Part shown: positions 18,156 to 26,520 of the stretch, piece by piece
Position numbering within the stretch: the stretch's first letter is position 1
Layout: each line of letters begins with the position of its first letter
DNA from: Treponema sp.
GTDB taxonomy: Bacteria > Spirochaetota > Spirochaetia > Treponematales > Treponemataceae
Assembly (NCBI GenBank): GCA_017553635.1
Contig: JAFZKN010000007.1
Span: forward strand, 62,001-126,000
Reading direction: 5' to 3'
DNA: 64,000 nucleotides
Translations under genes and position numbers: made by a program
Notes under the pieces: model-generated
Seen by the model: the letters and a program-made list of their open reading frames with translations, nothing else
Told to the model about the DNA's origin: nothing
Databases searched by the model: none

Positions 18156-18971
18156 TTACTTTTCGTTTAAAAGTACGTCTACAACGTGTGAACTGGCTCC
18201 CAAAAGCTCAGGACGCTCGCAGTTTGCAAGATGATAGCGTATAAACCAGTTAAAGCTTTCTTCGTCCAGGGCGTTAAGCTCGCGGCGCATGTAGTCTGCC
18301 GCCCCGTCTGCAGCTATGATTTTAATGCGCTTAAGGCCTGTAATTTCATTAAGGCGGTCTATGTCTTCAAGACGAAGGTAGCTGTATAAATCATCAGGCG
18401 TTACAATCTGATGAAAGTCATCGGTAAGGCTTTCCCTTTCGATGCACTCTTTAATTTTATTCTGCTTAAAACAGTAAGTCAGAACGCTGTAATCGTTCAT
18501 GACATAAGAAACAAGAATGCGGCCGCCGGATTTTGTAACGCGCTTTGCTTCGCTGAACGCCTTAAGCTTTTCTTCTTCTGTCATAAGATGATAAATCGGA
18601 CCGAAAAGAAGCGTAATGTCAAAAACATCATCATCTAGAAACGAAAGGTCCATCGCATTTCCGGGCCAGCATTTAACTTTTTCATGCTTTGACTCAAGAA
18701 CCTTTAAATTGCGTTCAACAAGCTCAACGGCTGTGACATCGTAACCTTCTTTACTGAGTGCTATAGAATATCGCCCGGTGCCAGCTCCCACGTCAAGGAT
18801 TTTTATTTTATCAGAGCTTGCCTCATCCTTCGAAGCACTCCGCATTTTTTTAATTTCTTCTATTGATTCGTGAATATATTTTATCGAGGTTGTAAACTCG
18901 ACAGTTCCATGGCGGGTTGTAAGACGGTGATCTTCGTTGAATTTATTGTAATACTTTTCTAAGTTTGTCAT
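18156..18971 (-). CDS. Class I SAM-dependent methyltransferase
   Basis: A 271-residue soluble protein with a Rossmann-fold methyltransferase core: motif I ILDVGAGTGRYSIALSKEGYDVTAVEL (~62-88), then CWPGNAMDLSFLDDDVFDITLLFGPIYHLMTEEEKLKAFSEAKRVTKSGGRILVSYV. The C-terminal part is family-specific and gives no clear substrate; small molecules are the usual targets of this Ubie/methyltransf_11 type. It lies 80 bp upstream of the efflux operon on the same strand and may share its transcript. Confidence 0.82.
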   Translation of the reverse strand: MTNLEKYYNKFNEDHRLTTRHGTVEFTTSIKYIHESIEEIKKMRSASKDEASSDKIKILDVGAGTGRYSIALSKEGYDVTAVELVERNLKVLESKHEKVKCWPGNAMDLSFLDDDVFDITLLFGPIYHLMTEEEKLKAFSEAKRVTKSGGRILVSYVMNDYSVLTYCFKQNKIKECIERESLTDDFHQIVTPDDLYSYLRLEDIDRLNEITGLKRIKIIAADGAADYMRRELNALDEESFNWFIRYHLANCERPELLGASSHVVDVLLNEK

Positions 18972-18987
18972 TCTGCTACCGTAGTGA

Positions 18988-19224
18988 TTATTTTTTAATT
19001 TCTATTACATCAAGCATTTCGCGGAAATATGAATTGCCTATTTTAGCACGCGCATATAAATCTTTAAAAGAAGTAAAGCGCTCAGGTTCATAAAGGCGGC
19101 CAAATGCAATGTACTCGTTTCCGTCTGCGTCGATTCCATAGGTTATCGTATAAGTTTTTTCTTTGTAAAGAAATTCGAGTTCTTTTTTTGATTCAGTATA
19201 AAAAAATAAATCGTCTTTTGTCAT
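18988..19224 (-). CDS. Small hypothetical protein
   Basis: A 78-residue soluble protein with alternating hydrophobic beta-like segments (YKEKTYTITYGIDADGNEYIAFGRLYE) and a C-terminal helix. GGGATAA precedes the ATG, and it ends 16 bp before the methyltransferase gene, so it is probably its operon partner. No family is recognised. Confidence 0.6.
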   Translation of the reverse strand: MTKDDLFFYTESKKELEFLYKEKTYTITYGIDADGNEYIAFGRLYEPERFTSFKDLYARAKIGNSYFREMLDVIEIKK

Positions 19225-19262
19225 TTATCCCAGCCTGATATAAACTAGCTATAGTATTAAAA

Positions 19263-19305
19263 AAACAGCCTCCTTGTGTCAAGGAAGCTGTTTATATTTT
19301 TTATC
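19263..19305 (-). terminator. Terminator after the 19323-19730 gene
   Basis: The arms aaacagcctccttg and caaggaagctgttt (about 19264-19293) form a near-perfect 14-bp stem with a TGT loop. A run of A on the low-coordinate side gives a T-run on the minus strand. Confidence 0.8.
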
Positions 19306-19322
19306 CTTTGTCAGAACAAAAA

Positions 19323-19730
19323 TCAGTCATTCAAATTTAGCATAGCTCCGAGAACGATAAGATGCGTTGCAAATTCGTAAAGCCACTTCCATGAAAATCC
19401 TGATTTAAATAAACCGCCTTTATAAAGGAAATCACTAAGAACAATTGCAACAATCCATACGATCCAAATGATGATCATAAGAACATTATCAATCTTTCCA
19501 AAAATATCGCCTGCAAATAATTCAATGATAAGGAATGCGCCGGCAAGAAGTTCAATAATACCAAATACAATCTTTAAAACTTTGTACAATTCACCACTAA
19601 AAAGAGCTCCTAAAGCCTCGCAACCAAAGTCACCGCCTCCAGTTAAAGCCCATACTCCACCAACAACGAGCATAGCTCCCAAAGCGATCTGCAGAAGCAA
19701 TCTTCCAAAAGAATAAGTTTTTCCTGCCAT
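19323..19730 (-). CDS. Small four-helix membrane protein
   Basis: A 135-residue hydrophobic protein with about four membrane helices (~9-30, 45-70, 80-103, 115-133). Gly-rich first helix: LLLQIALGAMLVVGGVWALTGGG. The layout is reminiscent of DoxX-like small membrane proteins, but I see no diagnostic residues. A perfect AGGAGG ribosome site precedes the ATG, and it is flanked by its own terminator, so it is a monocistronic, probably well-translated gene. Confidence 0.65.
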   Translation of the reverse strand: MAGKTYSFGRLLLQIALGAMLVVGGVWALTGGGDFGCEALGALFSGELYKVLKIVFGIIELLAGAFLIIELFAGDIFGKIDNVLMIIIWIVWIVAIVLSDFLYKGGLFKSGFSWKWLYEFATHLIVLGAMLNLND

Positions 19731-19867
19731 AATAAACGGCCTCCTACAATTTTTGGACTTTAAAGTCCAGTTTTTTTTGATATTGTGTATGATAACAGCA
19801 ACAGACAGTTAAAATACATAACATCCTGTCTATAACTATAATACCAAATTCTGCTCATGTCAAAAAA

Positions 19868-19895
19868 AATAACCGTGAATAAAATCACGGTTATT
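19868..19895 (-). terminator. Terminator after the FecR-domain gene
   Basis: AATAACCGTGA (19868-19878) pairs perfectly with TCACGGTTATT (19885-19895) across a 6-base loop. The A-run at 19862-19869 is the T-tail on the minus strand. Confidence 0.85.
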
Positions 19896-19916
19896 TTAAT
19901 CAGCTTTATCAAAAAC

Positions 19917-20672
19917 TTATGGATGATGATACTCTACACCACCAGTAAAATCTGCTGATCCAACCTCAGTATATTCTGAATCATATAATTCAATTTCTGT
20001 ATATTTAATATTTCCATCAATTTCGTTTTTATACAGAGGCTCTGTTCCACCGCCTAAAACATTTGCATTTATGTAAGAGTTTTTTGAAGGAGAGGAAATC
20101 TTGCCATCATTAGTAAAATCAGCACTCTGGCCTTCTCTTACGCTCTGTGAACCCTTTGGTACAGAAACTTCTGCAGATGAACCTGCATTAGAACCATTTA
20201 ACCATGCAGAAACCTCACCACGTTCTGCATCAATACTTGTTCCATTAAAATTTACAGTAACACCTAACACAGTTCCACGTACAGACGCAGTAGCTACCGG
20301 ACTTCTTACAGAATAATTAACACGATTATCTTTTGTTTTCTGAATATCAGACTTTACACTTCCAGAAGAAATTGCAACCGATGCTGTATCCCCGTTTGTT
20401 CCTTCTGCAAGCTGTTCAATAGTAATTCTTGAAAGCTGTGTAACAGTAATTTTAGAATTCTGGCTTGCACTTGTTAGCGAAAGAACTGCTTCTGATTTAA
20501 AACCTGTCTGAATCATTTCCCCTTTATTAACTACATCACCTGGTTTTAAATCAACCCATGCTGAACCTCTCTGTTTCTGAACTTTTCCAGTAACAGAAAC
20601 AACTTTTGCTTCAATAGCGAAAAGCCCAAAGCATAAAAAAGAAATTACAGTACTCAAAAATAATTTTTTCAT
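19917..20672 (-). CDS. Secreted FecR-domain protein
   Basis: A 251-residue protein with a signal peptide (MKKLFLSTVISFLCFGLFAIEA) and a FecR domain (~25-165): VVSVTGKVQKQRGSAWVDLKPGDVVNKGEMIQTGFKSEAVLSL, then VRSPVATASVRGTVLGVTV, the classic FecR 'TP.A..VRGT.' segment, and a RGEVSAW-type strand. These non-TonB FecR proteins are periplasmic and often sit beside CHASE2 cyclases, as here. AGGAGG precedes the ATG. It is the last gene of a three-gene operon divergent from the cyclase. Confidence 0.85.
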   Translation of the reverse strand: MKKLFLSTVISFLCFGLFAIEAKVVSVTGKVQKQRGSAWVDLKPGDVVNKGEMIQTGFKSEAVLSLTSASQNSKITVTQLSRITIEQLAEGTNGDTASVAISSGSVKSDIQKTKDNRVNYSVRSPVATASVRGTVLGVTVNFNGTSIDAERGEVSAWLNGSNAGSSAEVSVPKGSQSVREGQSADFTNDGKISSPSKNSYINANVLGGGTEPLYKNEIDGNIKYTEIELYDSEYTEVGSADFTGGVEYHHP

Positions 20673-20688
20673 AAAACCCTCCTGCTAA

Positions 20689-21828
20689 TTATAATGCAAT
20701 CCTGCATTTTAATGATATCTTAGAACAATCAAATTCCGTATTATTTGAATCAACATAGTTAGATATTTCTAAACCACAGAAAACATCACTTGCAACCTGA
20801 TATTCAGTACTCATCGAAGATTCAATTCCTTTAATCTCACAATCATGCAAAACATCAAATGCAAAACCAAGCTGTCCTTTAACTACCAAATTAGAAACAG
20901 GTTTATACGTAGCAAACATTCCAAGCTTCATCAAATTAGAATAACCCGGTTCATTTACAGAGTTTAAAGCAACAATGGAAGTAATTCCACAAAAGTTTTT
21001 ACCTGCAAAAACAAAATCTGCTCCAATTGAAGACTGTGGAAAGTAATAAGCAATTTTTGCCTTTACCAAAGGAGAAACCTCCATATCAGCTCCGTCATAA
21101 GAAGTAAATCCGATCGTGGTACTTGCATCATAAAAAACAGATTTACTGAGAGAGCCGCTAAGAGAAAGAGTTGTATAAAACCTGTTGTAAGAAATTGAAT
21201 CGAATCTTATTGATCCGAAAGCCTGCACAGAAAGTGTCTGCCTGTCAATAATATTATAGAACGCAGCAGAAAGTGCAGCATTTAAATATCTGTCCTGCAA
21301 ATCATATACAAGATTAGAATCACATCCCTTAAAATCAGGAGCATTATTCATCTTAACAATGTTTCCATTAAGAAGACCTGTATAAGCAGCGAAGGCAGAA
21401 ACCGACATATTGTTATTTCTATAAGTTAAAGTAAAACCATCTGCAGGCTGGGCATAAATAATTGATGTTAAATCGATTGAATAATATCTTCCTGCATTAA
21501 GTTTCAAATATCCGTTATCAAGATTATAAAGGAAAGAAAACTTAAAAAGATCAATATCAAGATAATGTAAATCTGTTTTTGTTTTACTTAAATATTCAAA
21601 CTGATAAAAACCTTCTGCTATAAAATAGTTGATGCAGTTCTTTTCAAGCGGAATTTTCATCCATGCATAAACATTATTCTTCTGATCAAGATACATACTT
21701 CCATTATCATCAGTTTTAAATTCTGAATTATCTGCAAGAAGGAAACCTGTATCCAACGCAAAAGAAATTGAACTGACTGCAGCTAAAATTGAACTTATTA
21801 AAAGAATTTTTACTTTTGTATTTTTCAT
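20689..21828 (-). CDS. Outer-membrane beta-barrel protein
   Basis: A 379-residue protein with a signal peptide (ILLISSILAAVSSISFA). Repeated amphipathic beta strands of 8-12 residues follow (for example LKLNAGRYYSIDL, GFTLTYRNNNMSVSAFAAYTG, NLVVKGQLGFAFDV), ending in a C-terminal strand CSKISLKCRIAL. No family is recognised; the pattern fits an outer-membrane barrel. It overlaps the upstream small secreted protein by four bases and lies 16 bp before the FecR-domain gene, suggesting the three act together at the envelope. Confidence 0.7.
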   Translation of the reverse strand: MKNTKVKILLISSILAAVSSISFALDTGFLLADNSEFKTDDNGSMYLDQKNNVYAWMKIPLEKNCINYFIAEGFYQFEYLSKTKTDLHYLDIDLFKFSFLYNLDNGYLKLNAGRYYSIDLTSIIYAQPADGFTLTYRNNNMSVSAFAAYTGLLNGNIVKMNNAPDFKGCDSNLVYDLQDRYLNAALSAAFYNIIDRQTLSVQAFGSIRFDSISYNRFYTTLSLSGSLSKSVFYDASTTIGFTSYDGADMEVSPLVKAKIAYYFPQSSIGADFVFAGKNFCGITSIVALNSVNEPGYSNLMKLGMFATYKPVSNLVVKGQLGFAFDVLHDCEIKGIESSMSTEYQVASDVFCGLEISNYVDSNNTEFDCSKISLKCRIAL

Positions 21829-22274
21829 TTTGCACTTCCTGTAATTTTATTAAAAAGCGCAACTGCATTAATTCCGCTTACCTTCATACCAGGATCTGCA
21901 CTACCGGGAATAAATCCTCTGGCCTGAAATTCTTTATATGAATATCGTGGTGACTTTTTTGTAACCGTATACATAAACCCACCCTTAAAATCTACTATAA
22001 CAGCAAAAACTGAACAAAGTTTTTTTAATGTTATTACTGTATCAAAGCTGTCTGTGTCCGAAAAGCAGCCTTTCCCCTTGAGAGTTTCAAAAGCTGCTTT
22101 TTCATCAGCCCGTTCATCAACAAGTTTAGCATAAGTTCCTGCAAGATATGCAGCCTGGCCCATAGTTATCGCTTCAGAATCCAGAATCTGAGAAATTCTG
22201 TCAAAACTTTGAGCAGAAGTCATAAACTGAACTATACAAAAAGTCAAAACTGCTAAAAACAATCTTTTTTTCAT
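21825..22274 (-). CDS. Small secreted protein
   Basis: A 149-residue protein with a signal peptide (MKKRLFLAVLTFCIVQFMTSAQS) and a mostly helical mature part. It has no lipobox. A segment near the C-terminus (SPRYSYKEFQARGFIPGSADPGMKVSG) may bind a partner. No family is recognised. It is first in the operon with the barrel and FecR proteins and has a GGCGGAG ribosome site. Confidence 0.65.
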   Translation of the reverse strand: MKKRLFLAVLTFCIVQFMTSAQSFDRISQILDSEAITMGQAAYLAGTYAKLVDERADEKAAFETLKGKGCFSDTDSFDTVITLKKLCSVFAVIVDFKGGFMYTVTKKSPRYSYKEFQARGFIPGSADPGMKVSGINAVALFNKITGSAK

Positions 22275-22366
22275 ACATTCTCCGCCTTAATTTGTATTTT
22301 TAATTGTATTCAAAATACTAACCCAATGTTATAATATATCATTACACAATTTCAAGGGGTAAAAAA

Positions 22367-25099
22367 TTGAAAAAACTTCGTGAACTGTTTTTCGTGTGCA
22401 TCTCCATCCTTTTCTGGACCGTTCTTCTGGCTCTGGGAGCAATCCAGAAATTTGAGCTTAAATTCTCGGATCTTCTCCTTTATGCTAAAAAAGCACCGGC
22501 AGAAGCTCCTGAAATCCTTATTGTAGCCGCTGATAACCTCGCCCTGGAGTCAGTAGGGCCATGGCCATGGAAACGTGATGTTTATGCAGACATGCTTTTC
22601 AGAATGAAGGAACTGGGGGCTAAAACAGCTGTTTTCGATATTGAATTTCTATCTCCTTCAAATTTCCCTGAATGCGATGAAGAATTTGCACATGCAATTC
22701 AATTTTTTGGGAATACCTACCTCATTACAAATTCAAGCGACCTTGATATTACCTATCCGCAAGAGGAACTTGAATACATTTCGGACAGATTTATGATTAC
22801 CCCGGAAGGAAGTGTAAAGGATATCATAGACGGAAACCACAGGACTATCTATGAATCTCAAAAAAACACACTTTTCGGTTTTAACAAAATTGACTGGTCT
22901 GATCCAAAGGTTATTCATGATTTTGGAATCGGTCTTTCTCCCGCAATGAAGATGTTCATCACACATGCAAGGGGTTCCGGTTTTGCAAACGTAATTCTTG
23001 ACCGCGACGGTGTACGAAGGAGAGTAATCCTTCTTGAATACAACAAAGACTTTCAGAAATGTCTTCCGCAAATTATGCTTGGTCCTATAATTGAACAGAC
23101 TGGGCCTGAAAAAGTAATTCTGAAAAAAAATAAAATTATTCTTAAAAATGCATCTACCGGAGGGAAAAACACGGATATAAAAATCCCTCTTGATGGCTCA
23201 GGAAGATTAATCGTAAACTGGACTCACAAAGAATTTAAGGATGCGTTCAGACAGGAATCAATTTCGATTTTAGACCAGTTCAACAAAGTAGAAAAAAACA
23301 TCGATAAAATCATCGAAAACCAGGTAACAGTGCTTTCTGATATTTCCAATCTTATTAACGATGATGAATTTTCTTCTCTGTCTAAAGCTGCAAAAGACCT
23401 TCAGTTGAATTACGGCGATATAAAAGATTTTAAAGAATTTCTTTTGAGTATATGCGAAGGTTATGACAACGAATCAAATCCAATTAACGATGGAATTCCA
23501 GAAGAATATTATGACCAGTTTTTTGATTTGAGAAGAAACTTTTTCAAAGATGTCAAATCATTTTCAGATTCTTATGACAGTGATTCAATTCAGGGAAAAC
23601 TTTTTAATTACCGCGATTCTCTGGGAGAAGACAATTATTCATATTTTGCACAGACTTTCGATCAGCTTTTTACAGTTCTTGCTGATGAAATAAATCTTTA
23701 CCTGGACATGTTTGACGAAAAATCAAAAATATATAACGGAGCACTCTGTATAATCGGAGCAACTGCAAGTTCATCTACAGACCTTGGAACAACACCTTTC
23801 GAAAGAGCCTATCCAAATGTCGGAACACATGCAAATGTTTACAACACAATCTTAAATCAAGATTTTATACGACAGGCTTCTGCAACATTATGGCTTGTAA
23901 TCATTTCTGTTCTTCTTTTACTTCAGGCATTCATTACAAAAAAACACAAGCCTCTCATTCAGAATATTTCTGGTGGAGCAATAATTGCTTTTGCTGTTTT
24001 AGTTCCATTCATAGCAATTCATTTTTTTGGAATCTATATTCCAGGTCTTACGGCAATTTTAATTACTGTAACCTCGTTCCTTGCACTTACAATATTCCGC
24101 TTTGCATTAGCAGAAAAAGATAAAAAGTTCTTACAGACAACCTTTGGAGCATATGTTGCACCTGCAGTTGTAGCAGAAATCGTAAAGCATCCTGAACTTG
24201 CAAACTTAGGCGGTAAAAGTGAATATCTTACAGCCCTCTTCTCTGATGTAAAAACCTTCTCTGGTTTTACAGAAGTAATCAATAATGAAGCGGGAGAAGA
24301 TAAAGGTGCAGAACGCCTTGTAGAAATACTTAATGAATATCTTGGCGTTTTAAGTGACGCAATCATGGATAACAACGGAACAATCGATAAATATGTTGGC
24401 GATGAAATCGTTTCATTCTTCGGTGCGCCTATTCCAATAGAAAATAATGCATTCAGCGCATGTGTTGCAGCAATACGAATGCTTCAGGCAGAAGAAAAAT
24501 TCAACAGGGAAAATAAAGACAGGCTTCCAATCAATCCTAAAACCGGTGAACCGTTCTATCTTCACAGCCGTGTCGGTTTAAACACGGGAAACATGGTTGT
24601 AGGAAACATGGGAACACAGAAAAAACTTAATTACACGATTATGGGGAACAACGTAAACCTTGCAAGCCGCCTCGAAGGAACTAACAAAGTTTACGGCTCA
24701 TGGATTATGTGTTCAGAAAGCACATGGGAAATGGCAAACAGTGGATCTAACGAAGGAAAACTTGTTGCAAGAAAATTTGACAATGTACGTGTAATAAACG
24801 TTAAAAAACCGGTAGGCATTTACAACATTCTTGGGCTTAGAGAAGAAATGAGTCAGGACCAGATTAAGGCAGCAGAAGTATTTAACGAGGGAATCGAAAT
24901 CTATCTTAAGGGAAGCGACACTCCGGAAATCCCTAAGAAAAAAACTGAACTTAAAAAAGCTTATGAGCTGTTTAAAAAAGCCGCAGAGATTTATCCGCAG
25001 GATATTTCTTCGAAAGTATTCATGAAACGTTGTTCTGATTTTATAAAAAATGGCGTTCCAGAAATCTGGGATGGCGTTTATACAATGACTTCAAAATAA
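22367..25099 (+). CDS. CHASE2-domain adenylate/guanylate cyclase
   Basis: A 910-residue membrane sensor-cyclase. An N-terminal helix (~7-25) precedes a large extracytoplasmic CHASE2 domain (~30-500; FSDLLLYAKKAPAEAPEILIVAADN, WPWKRDVYADML, ATASSSTDLGTTPF) that carries a long charged insertion (~300-450). About three helices follow (504-590). A class III cyclase domain (~615-800) has LFSDVKTFSGFTE, KYVGDEIVSFFGAP and the NLASRLEGTNK dimer segment. A helical tail ends the protein. It starts at TTG with AAGGGG seven bases upstream; TATAAT at 22330-22335 is a likely -10. It is divergent from the FecR/barrel operon, a conserved kind of partnership. Confidence 0.92.
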   Translation: MKKLRELFFVCISILFWTVLLALGAIQKFELKFSDLLLYAKKAPAEAPEILIVAADNLALESVGPWPWKRDVYADMLFRMKELGAKTAVFDIEFLSPSNFPECDEEFAHAIQFFGNTYLITNSSDLDITYPQEELEYISDRFMITPEGSVKDIIDGNHRTIYESQKNTLFGFNKIDWSDPKVIHDFGIGLSPAMKMFITHARGSGFANVILDRDGVRRRVILLEYNKDFQKCLPQIMLGPIIEQTGPEKVILKKNKIILKNASTGGKNTDIKIPLDGSGRLIVNWTHKEFKDAFRQESISILDQFNKVEKNIDKIIENQVTVLSDISNLINDDEFSSLSKAAKDLQLNYGDIKDFKEFLLSICEGYDNESNPINDGIPEEYYDQFFDLRRNFFKDVKSFSDSYDSDSIQGKLFNYRDSLGEDNYSYFAQTFDQLFTVLADEINLYLDMFDEKSKIYNGALCIIGATASSSTDLGTTPFERAYPNVGTHANVYNTILNQDFIRQASATLWLVIISVLLLLQAFITKKHKPLIQNISGGAIIAFAVLVPFIAIHFFGIYIPGLTAILITVTSFLALTIFRFALAEKDKKFLQTTFGAYVAPAVVAEIVKHPELANLGGKSEYLTALFSDVKTFSGFTEVINNEAGEDKGAERLVEILNEYLGVLSDAIMDNNGTIDKYVGDEIVSFFGAPIPIENNAFSACVAAIRMLQAEEKFNRENKDRLPINPKTGEPFYLHSRVGLNTGNMVVGNMGTQKKLNYTIMGNNVNLASRLEGTNKVYGSWIMCSESTWEMANSGSNEGKLVARKFDNVRVINVKKPVGIYNILGLREEMSQDQIKAAEVFNEGIEIYLKGSDTPEIPKKKTELKKAYELFKKAAEIYPQDISSKVFMKRCSDFIKNGVPEIWDGVYTMTSK

Positions 25100-25129
25100 A
25101 AAAAGGAGAGCATATGCTCTCCTTTTTTT
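25098..25129 (+). terminator. Bidirectional terminator after the cyclase gene
   Basis: A perfect palindrome centred between 25113 and 25114: GGAGAGCAT pairs with ATGCTCTCC, flanked by runs of A and T on each side. It can also end transcripts from the fab operon, which runs in from the right. Confidence 0.9.
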
Positions 25130-25148
25130 ATCTGGCTGCACCGACAAG

Positions 25149-25336
25149 GCGCGTTCGCGCTGCAGTGCAAGGAAGATTATACGTGCCGGACCGCAAATTA
25201 ATTTGCGGATCCGACTAGACACATGCGCCGGACAGGCCGGCGCTATCTGTATGGAAGTTATCAACTAGTGCGCCTTGCGCACAGCGATTCCACTCTCCTC
25301 AGAATGTGTCTAGTTGGCTGAGCCAACTAGACACAT
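25149..25336 (-). repeat. Palindrome-rich insertion at fabZ 3' end with duplicated terminal codons
   Basis: The last 27 nt of fabZ (25336-25310, minus strand) recur at 25224-25198, 112 bp downstream. Both copies encode MCLVGSAN plus stop. Codons 4-9 differ only at third positions, including TAG against TAA. The 85-bp insert contains hairpins GTGCGC/GCGCAC (25268-25282) and GCGCCGG/CCGGCGC (25225-25243). The proximal copy is part of a 16-bp inverted repeat (25304-25319 with 25321-25336). The distal copy forms CCGCAAATT/AATTTGCGG (25191-25208). A further hairpin GCGCG/CGCGC lies at 25149-25160. This looks like a small inserted element (see ilvC for a second case). Confidence 0.75.
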
Positions 25337-25741
25337 CCATTCGGCTTCGGCGCAGAGGGTGTCGCCGACGTATGCTTTGCCGGCCTGTTTAATCATCCTC
25401 TTCGAAACGCGGAGGTTTGTAATTTCCATTCGTACAGTATCGCCAGGACGAACCTGATTTTTAAACTTAACTTTATCTACAGTTCCCAGAAAGAAAAGAC
25501 TTCCGTCGTCAAACTTTTTCTGAAAGCTAAGTGCTGCTCCACCTGCCTGAGCCATTGTTTCTACAAGAATAACTCCAGGCACTACAGGATATTCAGGAAA
25601 GTGTCCCTTAAAGAAAAAATCATTTTCTGTAAATTTTCTTGTGCTTACACTTCCGTTTTCGTCGCATGAAACAATTTCATCTACAAATAAAAACGGTTCA
25701 CGATGTGGAAGAAGGCTTTTAATATCATTAGTTACTGCCAT
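25310..25741 (-). CDS. fabZ: 3-hydroxyacyl-ACP dehydratase
   Basis: A 143-residue hot-dog-fold dehydratase of fatty-acid elongation. It has LLPHREPFLFVDEI, the catalytic His in GHFPEYPVVPG and the Glu in VILVETMAQAGG, then FFLGTVDKVKFKNQVRPGD. A TTG three codons upstream is possible, but AAGGCGG sits at a proper distance only for the ATG at 25741. The C-terminal residues MCLVGSAN are encoded by the proximal copy of the duplicated 3' segment. It is the last gene of fabD-fabG-fabZ. Confidence 0.95.
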   Translation of the reverse strand: MAVTNDIKSLLPHREPFLFVDEIVSCDENGSVSTRKFTENDFFFKGHFPEYPVVPGVILVETMAQAGGAALSFQKKFDDGSLFFLGTVDKVKFKNQVRPGDTVRMEITNLRVSKRMIKQAGKAYVGDTLCAEAEWMCLVGSAN

Positions 25742-25758
25742 ATTATTCAACCGCCTTA

Positions 25759-26505
25759 TTATGCACCCATTCCGCCGTCAATACCGATAACCTGACCTGT
25801 TACGTAAGTAGAAAGGTCACTTGCAAGGAAGAGACATACATTTGCAACTTCTTCAACTGTTCCGGCTCTGTTCATAGGAATAATCTTGAGCCATTCTTTT
25901 CTAAGTTCTTCTGGAACAGCTTCTGTCATTTCTGTTTCGATAAATCCAGGAGCAACTGCATTTACGCGAACTTTTCTCTTACCGATTTCTTTTGCAAGAG
26001 CTTTTGTCATACCGATAAGACCTGCTTTAGATGCAGAATAATTTACCTGACCTGCTTCTCCGTGAACTCCGGAAATAGAAGCCATGTTTATGATTGAACC
26101 CTTTTTCTTGTGAATCATGTCGTAAGAAATAATCTGATTGATTACAAAAGGAGCTGTAAGGTTTATATTAATTACATCCTGCCAGTTTTCCATTGACATT
26201 GCAAAAGAAAGACCGTCGCGTGTAATACCTGCGTTGTTGACAAGAACATCAAATCCGCCTGATTCTTCAAGAACTGCCTTGATGCATTCTTTTAATGCAG
26301 CAGCATCGCCACAGTTACAGCAGATTTCATGAAACTTAACTCCGTTGTCAGCTGCAACTTTTTCCAAATCTGCTTTTGCTGCAGAAGGTTTTGTACAGAG
26401 TCCCCAAACTTCTGCACCGTTTGCCATAAATACTTCTGCAATCTTGCGTCCGATTCCACGGCTTGAACCTGTTACAAGTGCCTTTTTATTTTCCAATAAT
26501 TTCAT
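25759..26505 (-). CDS. fabG: 3-oxoacyl-ACP reductase
   Basis: A 248-residue short-chain dehydrogenase. It has the NADPH-binding VTGSSRGIGRKIAE, NNAG in VLVNNAGITRDGL, the catalytic Ser in INMASISGVHG, YxxxK in VNYSASKAGLIGMTKALAKE, and the C-terminal VTGQVIGIDGGMGA typical of FabG. It sits between fabD and fabZ and would act with them in type II fatty-acid synthesis. Confidence 0.95.
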   Translation of the reverse strand: MKLLENKKALVTGSSRGIGRKIAEVFMANGAEVWGLCTKPSAAKADLEKVAADNGVKFHEICCNCGDAAALKECIKAVLEESGGFDVLVNNAGITRDGLSFAMSMENWQDVININLTAPFVINQIISYDMIHKKKGSIINMASISGVHGEAGQVNYSASKAGLIGMTKALAKEIGKRKVRVNAVAPGFIETEMTEAVPEELRKEWLKIIPMNRAGTVEEVANVCLFLASDLSTYVTGQVIGIDGGMGA

Positions 26506-26520
26506 TTTATTCCTCCAATG

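Noticed and set aside
25098..25129. The palindrome after the cyclase gene as another copy of the gene-end element
   Set aside because: It is a plain A/T-flanked terminator without duplicated codons.
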